A stretch of DNA of 11,105 bases from NCBI GenBank assembly GCA_016721425.1, contig JADKID010000037.1:1-11105 (forward strand). The letters run 5' to 3'. This document shows positions 8,135-11,105 of the stretch, one piece after another. Source of the DNA: Bryobacterales bacterium (lineage in GTDB: Bacteria > Acidobacteriota > Terriglobia > Bryobacterales > Bryobacteraceae). The position numbers and the translations under genes are program-made. Each line of letters starts with the position of its first letter. The stretch's first letter is position 1. The notes under the pieces were generated by a model. That model was not told where the DNA came from. It worked only from the letters and a program-made list of their open reading frames with translations, and ran no database searches.

Positions 8135-8308
8135 TCACACCCTTCTTCGGCGCGGTCTTCGGTTTCCTGGAATTGACCAGGACTTCATCGCCTGAGTTCC
8201 GGCCTCGTATGTACCTGCTTCTTGACGGGCGCTTCTTCTGCTGGCCTCCGCCAGCAATCCGCCTGCGAGCCCGGCCAAAATGATCACTGTCGAAAACAAC
8301 GGCTGCAT
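8135..8308 (-). CDS. Small secreted or membrane-anchored protein, 57 aa as read
   Basis: An uninterrupted ORF begins at ATG 8308 with MQPLFSTVIILAGLAGGLLA, a clear signal peptide or single membrane segment. AGGAGG at 8313-8318 lies 4 nt upstream, and a plausible promoter lies further up. After residue 20 the product becomes basic and low in complexity and ends in RPRRRRV. The other frames over this stretch look at least as coding-like (GDEVLVNSRKPKTAPKKGVK in one), so the true protein probably has a short Lys/Arg-rich tail in another frame and may end nearer 8080. It lies just upstream of the CxxCH protein on the same strand and may share its transcript. No family was recognised. Confidence 0.45.
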   Translation of the reverse strand: MQPLFSTVIILAGLAGGLLAEASRRSARQEAGTYEAGTQAMKSWSIPGNRRPRRRRV

Positions 8309-8334
8309 AGAACCTCCTCACAGATTCGTCCGAC

Positions 8335-8363
8335 ATTATCATTCTCGCAATAGCCCTCCGCAA
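8335..8363 (-). promoter_or_regulatory. Candidate sigma70-type promoter for the small secreted gene
   Basis: Read on the minus strand, TTGCGG (8363-8358), a 17-nt spacer and GATAAT (8340-8335) form a plausible -35/-10 pair. It ends 26 nt before the ATG at 8308. The -10 matches consensus at 5 of 6 positions and the -35 only in its TTG. Confidence 0.35.
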
Positions 8364-8405
8364 AGATCAAACGTTCCCCGCCCACATCCGCGTGGTGTCG
8401 GGGTG

Positions 8406-8414
8406 TGCTATGAT
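8406..8414 (+). promoter_or_regulatory. Candidate extended -10 promoter for the helicase gene
   Basis: TGCTATGAT matches an extended -10 (TGn followed by a near-consensus TATAAT). No good -35 is seen at the usual distance. Transcription from here would leave a leader of about 95-100 nt before the ATG at 8517. Confidence 0.3.
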
Positions 8415-8452
8415 TGTGAGGATTAAGTCAACCCTGTTCCTGTACTTTTTTA

Positions 8453-8472
8453 CCTTGCCTATTTTTGCAAGG
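8453..8472 (+). promoter_or_regulatory. Small hairpin in the helicase leader
   Basis: CCTTGC (8453-8458) and GCAAGG (8467-8472) form a perfect 6-bp stem with an 8-nt U-rich loop, in the predicted untranslated leader of the helicase. Leaders of DEAD-box helicases are often structured and temperature-responsive, but this hairpin is short and its role is a guess. Confidence 0.25.
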
Positions 8473-8516
8473 ACGACAGTTGGATCGTTGATCTGGCTTC
8501 GCCTTTCAAAAACTAA

Positions 8517-9683
8517 ATGAATCTCTTCACTGACTTGTCGTTGTCCCCGATTCTTCTGGGCAACTTGAATAAGAAGAGGCTACGCTGTACCCACGCCCGT
8601 CCAATCCAAAGCCATCCCCGCCGCTCTGGCTGGTAACGATATCGTTGCCACCGCCCAGACCGGTACCGGCAAGACTCTTGCCTTTGCCTGCCCATCATCG
8701 AAGCGATGTTGCAGCAGCCCGCCCCCGCCGGTAAAGCCGTCGGCCCCCGCGCTCTCATTCTGAGCCCCACCCGCGAACTGGCCATCCAGATCGCCCATGA
8801 GTTCGACGAGATCGCCCAAGGGGACCGGCTTCCGCGCCGCCACCGTCGTCGGTGGTATGGCCGAAGGTGCCCAGCTCAACGCGCTCCGTCGCGGTGCGCA
8901 GGTCATCATCGCCACCCCCGGCCGCCTCTGCGACTTCCTCGATCGCCGCCTGGCGACCTGAGCCAGGTCACCCACGTCATCCTGACGAAGGCGACCGCAT
9001 GCTCGACATGGGTTTCCTCCCCGCTCTGCACCAGATCCGGGACAGATCCCGAAAAAGCGCCAGACGCTGTTCTTCTCGGCCACCATCGAGCCCAGCGCCT
9101 CCAAGCTCATCGCCCAGCATCTCTCCAACCCGGTCCGTATCGCCCTTGGCCCCACGACCAAGCCCACCGAAAACGTCGACCTGCACTTCTACGAAATCGA
9201 ACACGATCGCAAGGTCGACCTCCTGCACCACATGCTGGGCCGCGAAACCGGCTCCTTCCTGGTCTTCGCCCGCACCCGCCACGGGTGGAGAAGCTCGCTA
9301 AGCGCCTCGCGCGTGTCGGCGTGAAGGCCACCAGCATCCATGGGGACCGTACCCAGGGGCAGCGGAACCGCGCTCTCGCCGGTTTCCAGCAGGGTGACTA
9401 CCGCGTGTTGGTCGCCACCGACGTCGCCGCTCGCGGCATCCACGTCGACGGCATCTCGCACGTCGTGAACTTCGACCTGCCCATGGTTCCCGAAGACTTC
9501 ATCCACCGCGAACCGGCTGCCCCAGCCGGCGCGATGCCATCGGGCTCAGCGGTGGCCCTCGGCGAGTGCTGCATGCGAACCCCCGATGGCATCTCCCCGA
9601 TGGATAACGGAGTCGGCGCACAACCGGTCTGCGGGCCCCGCCCACGGCTTCGGCAGATCCGCCCTCCATTCGGAGACCCATGA
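8517..9683 (+). CDS. rhlE: DEAD-box ATP-dependent RNA helicase (RhlE-like), frameshifted
   Basis: Cytoplasmic RNA helicase acting in RNA remodelling, such as ribosome assembly or cold adaptation. The start MNLFTDLSLSPILLGNLNKK is typical. After a frameshift near 8579 come the Q motif (TPVQSKAIPAALAGNDIV) and motif I AQTGTGKT at 8653-8676. Motif Ia is SPTRELAIQI and Ib includes ATPGRLCDFLDRRL. Motif II reads DEGD at 8984-8995, followed by RMLDMGF. Motif III is FFSAT near 9070, motif IV region GSFLVFARTRH, and motif V VLVATDVAARGIHVDGIS with NFDLP after it (about 9408-9480). Motif VI (normally HRxGRxGR) is degraded to HRE..., and the rest does not look like a helicase C-terminus. The stop depends on frame: TAA at 9605-9607, or the frame open to 9683. 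ATG 8517 has no clear ribosome binding site. The family is certain; RhlE is the best subgroup guess. Confidence 0.85.
9533..9593. repeat. Perfect 12-bp inverted repeat at the helicase 3' end
   Basis: GATGCCATCGGG (9533-9544) and CCCGATGGCATC (9582-9593) are exact reverse complements separated by 37 nt. A shorter copy, CCCGATGG, follows at 9596-9603. The left arm lies where the helicase would encode its conserved 'DAIGL' segment, so only the right arm is unexpected. Confidence 0.7.
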
Positions 9684-9993
9684 TAGTTGCTACGAGAGCC
9701 TCCGGCGGTTTGCCCCTCAATGGGGCGCTTTCTACAATCGGACCAGAGCAAAGTCCGACTGATCGGAACCTATTGCCGGATATAGTCAAACTGCTAATGC
9801 CACCGGCAAAGCCGGCGGATCTCCCATTGATTTGGACTCTGGCCAGGGGCGGGGCACCTGCCGAGTGCGAACACCTTACCAGTCGCTGTTATCGGACCGC
9901 ACGGATGGAGTCTGCCGGCAATTCAACCAGAACGGAGCCCGGAGTCCTGGGCTCGAGTCTCCCGGGCAATTCCGGCCTTTGTTGTCAGTGGGT
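9684..9993. other. Gap between convergent helicase and radical SAM genes; only hairpins seen
   Basis: About 310 bases between two convergent genes. The plus-strand ORF at 9680-9997 has no recognisable domain. The stretch holds three short hairpins: GCCCC/GGGGC (9712-9726), TCGGAC/GTCCGA (9738-9758) and CCGGC/GCCGG (9803-9815). This fits a shared 3' region better than a gene. Confidence 0.45.
9712..9726 (+). terminator. Weak terminator-like hairpin after the helicase
   Basis: A 5-bp GCCCC/GGGGC stem with a TCAAT loop is followed by GCTTTCT, a pyrimidine-rich but not T-pure tract. It lies 29 nt after the latest possible helicase stop. It is short, so it may only contribute to termination together with the second hairpin at 9738-9758. 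Confidence 0.3.
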
Positions 9994-10992
9994 TTAAGCG
10001 AAGGATCGGAAATCGGCTTTTTGCGGCGCTGGTGTCCGCTCTTCGCCCGAAACCAGGCGACCGATGGCGATAGAGGCCCTGAAAATGGCGTTTATTGGGA
10101 CCAATCCCCCCAGTTTGTGATCGGCGATCGCCTTGAGGCCCGCGGAGGCGATACAGCCGCACGAGGCACAATCCGGGTCTCCTCCGAACTGGCACGGCGT
10201 GATCAGCGTCGTCAGATCGGCCGAGATGGTCTTCGTAGTCATTGAAAACACACAGCTTTCCGGTGACTCCGGAGGCGTGAGGTACTCGGCGATCATTTTG
10301 GGATGCATGTCCAGTTTGGGATACCGTTCCCTGCAAACTGAGCATGTCCGCACCGCTTTCTTCGCTCATCCGGCGAGAGAATCTTCCTCCATCGTGATCC
10401 CCTCTGGGGGTAAAGATGGAGAACCAGACCCGCTTTATCTCATTTCGAGGTCCAAACTGCAAAAAACGCTCCAAATAACCGTCAGAACGCATCATTTGTG
10501 ACGTAATTGTGCAGTGAATTGTGACGTTTTGGCCCCGTATATTGGTTAAGATTCGTTCATAAGTGGCTGGTTTTCGCCGCTCGTCGTGCTCCGGTTGTAA
10601 CCCGTCAATCGACACGACGACGTTCAAGCCGGGGACCTCCGCCCACGCTTCCGGAAGCGGACGGAAAGCGCTGGTGACCAGTTGAATGTGGACACCTTTA
10701 TCCAGAATCAGGGGGATGAGCGTCTATTTCCCGGTAGCGAACGAGCGGATCGCCGCCGACGATGGAAAGATGGAGAGGCCGGTGCTTATCGACGATCTCA
10801 AGCACTCCATCAATCAACTCCTGCCCCTTGCGGTCCCGGAGTTCTCGGAGTGTCGTTTCACCGCCTAGATGATTGTCATCGTAGGCGTAACAGCCGACAC
10901 CGCAGTGGGCATTCTCGGGTGACTTCAATGGAGCGAAGGGGCTTGGCCTCATAAATTCTTCCCCAGGCACGGACAATCTCTGCAGTCTTCAG
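9994..10992 (-). CDS. Radical SAM enzyme with C-terminal auxiliary Cys cluster, frameshifted
   Basis: S-adenosylmethionine-dependent radical enzyme of about 332 residues; substrate unknown. Read on the minus strand, the N-terminus KTAEIVRAWGRIYEAKPL leads to VTRECPLRC and, one frameshift later, GCYAYDDNHLGG, giving the CxxxCxxC motif that binds the SAM-cleaving 4Fe-4S cluster. LHLSIVGGDPLVRYREID matches the GGxP SAM-binding motif. LNVVVSIDGLQPEHDERRKP, TYERILTNI, VTIHCTITSQMM and EIKRVWFSIFTP are typical barrel strands. The C-terminus has cysteines in ESCVFSM and TPCQFGGDPDCASCGCIAS, a SPASM-like arrangement for an extra Fe-S cluster. It ends ADFRSFA with the stop at 9994-9996. No in-frame ATG exists upstream before a stop; the best start is the CTG at 10990-10992, preceded by AAGGAG. 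The gene lies alone, convergent with the helicase. I am sure of the family but not of the reaction. Confidence 0.85.
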
Positions 10993-11001
10993 AAGGGTGG
11001 T

Positions 11002-11007
11002 CTCCTT
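11002..11007 (-). promoter_or_regulatory. Ribosome binding site deciding the CTG start of the radical SAM gene
   Basis: AAGGAG on the minus strand ends 9 nt before the CTG at 10992. The in-frame sequence upstream reaches a TAA without meeting ATG, GTG or TTG. The ATG near 11012 (minus strand) is in another frame and soon meets TGA. The rest of the upstream end, 11008-11105, is AT-richer and probably carries the promoter, but no clear -35/-10 pair was chosen. Confidence 0.5.
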
Positions 11008-11105
11008 TCCATGAGAATAAGACCTACCCTTTCTAGTTTACAGGATTAGCCGTTTTCATCCTTAAACAATTAACTGCGCCGGGAGGACTTAGCTACCTGT
11101 CCGCG

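Noticed and set aside
10133..10501. 122-codon plus-strand ORF
   Set aside because: Antisense shadow of the radical SAM gene, whose cysteine motifs and barrel strands lie on the minus strand.

Overview
The window is GC-rich bacterial DNA that looks like an environmental or metagenomic contig. Gene content suggests an Acidobacteriota of the Solibacter/Bryobacter type: a secreted Ig-like protein, a Tat-exported mannonate dehydratase, and a CxxCH plus terpenoid-cyclase-like protein. That placement is inference. Almost every gene is broken by frequent single-base frameshifts, yet the frames can be stitched into continuous, recognisable proteins. Several breaks are repaired by adding one base to a short homopolymer. 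I therefore read this as uncorrected indel error in the sequence rather than mass gene decay, and I give one span per reconstructed gene.

Layout: (1) 1-782, + strand, the 3' part of a protein with a SbsA-type bacterial Ig-like domain. (2) 799-2569, + strand, an SMC/ABC-like AAA ATPase overlapping a TIGR02646-type HNH nuclease gene by 14 nt. This is a Septu-like (PtuA/PtuB) defence pair. (3) 2570-2886, a gap with no convincing gene. (4) 2887-4685, - strand, a NACHT NTPase resembling bacterial NLR-like defence proteins, convergent with the Septu pair. Together they form a small defence cluster. (5) 4791-5845, + strand, a mannonate dehydratase (UxuA family) with a twin-arginine leader, divergent from NACHT and followed by a strong GC hairpin. 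(6) About 6007-7237, a tandem array of 14 units of about 88 bp filling the space between two convergent genes. (7) About 7276-8070, - strand, a CxxCH-containing cyclase/prenyltransferase-like repeat protein, preceded by a small signal-peptide ORF (8135-8308, - strand). (8) 8517-9683, + strand, an RhlE-type DEAD-box RNA helicase whose 3' end looks rearranged. (9) 9994-10992, - strand, a radical SAM enzyme with an extra C-terminal cysteine cluster.

The ATPase/HNH pair is clearly one functional unit because of the overlap, and the NACHT protein may be a second, independent immune module. The remaining genes are separate metabolic or housekeeping functions. I saw no tRNA, rRNA, CRISPR array, transposase or reverse transcriptase.
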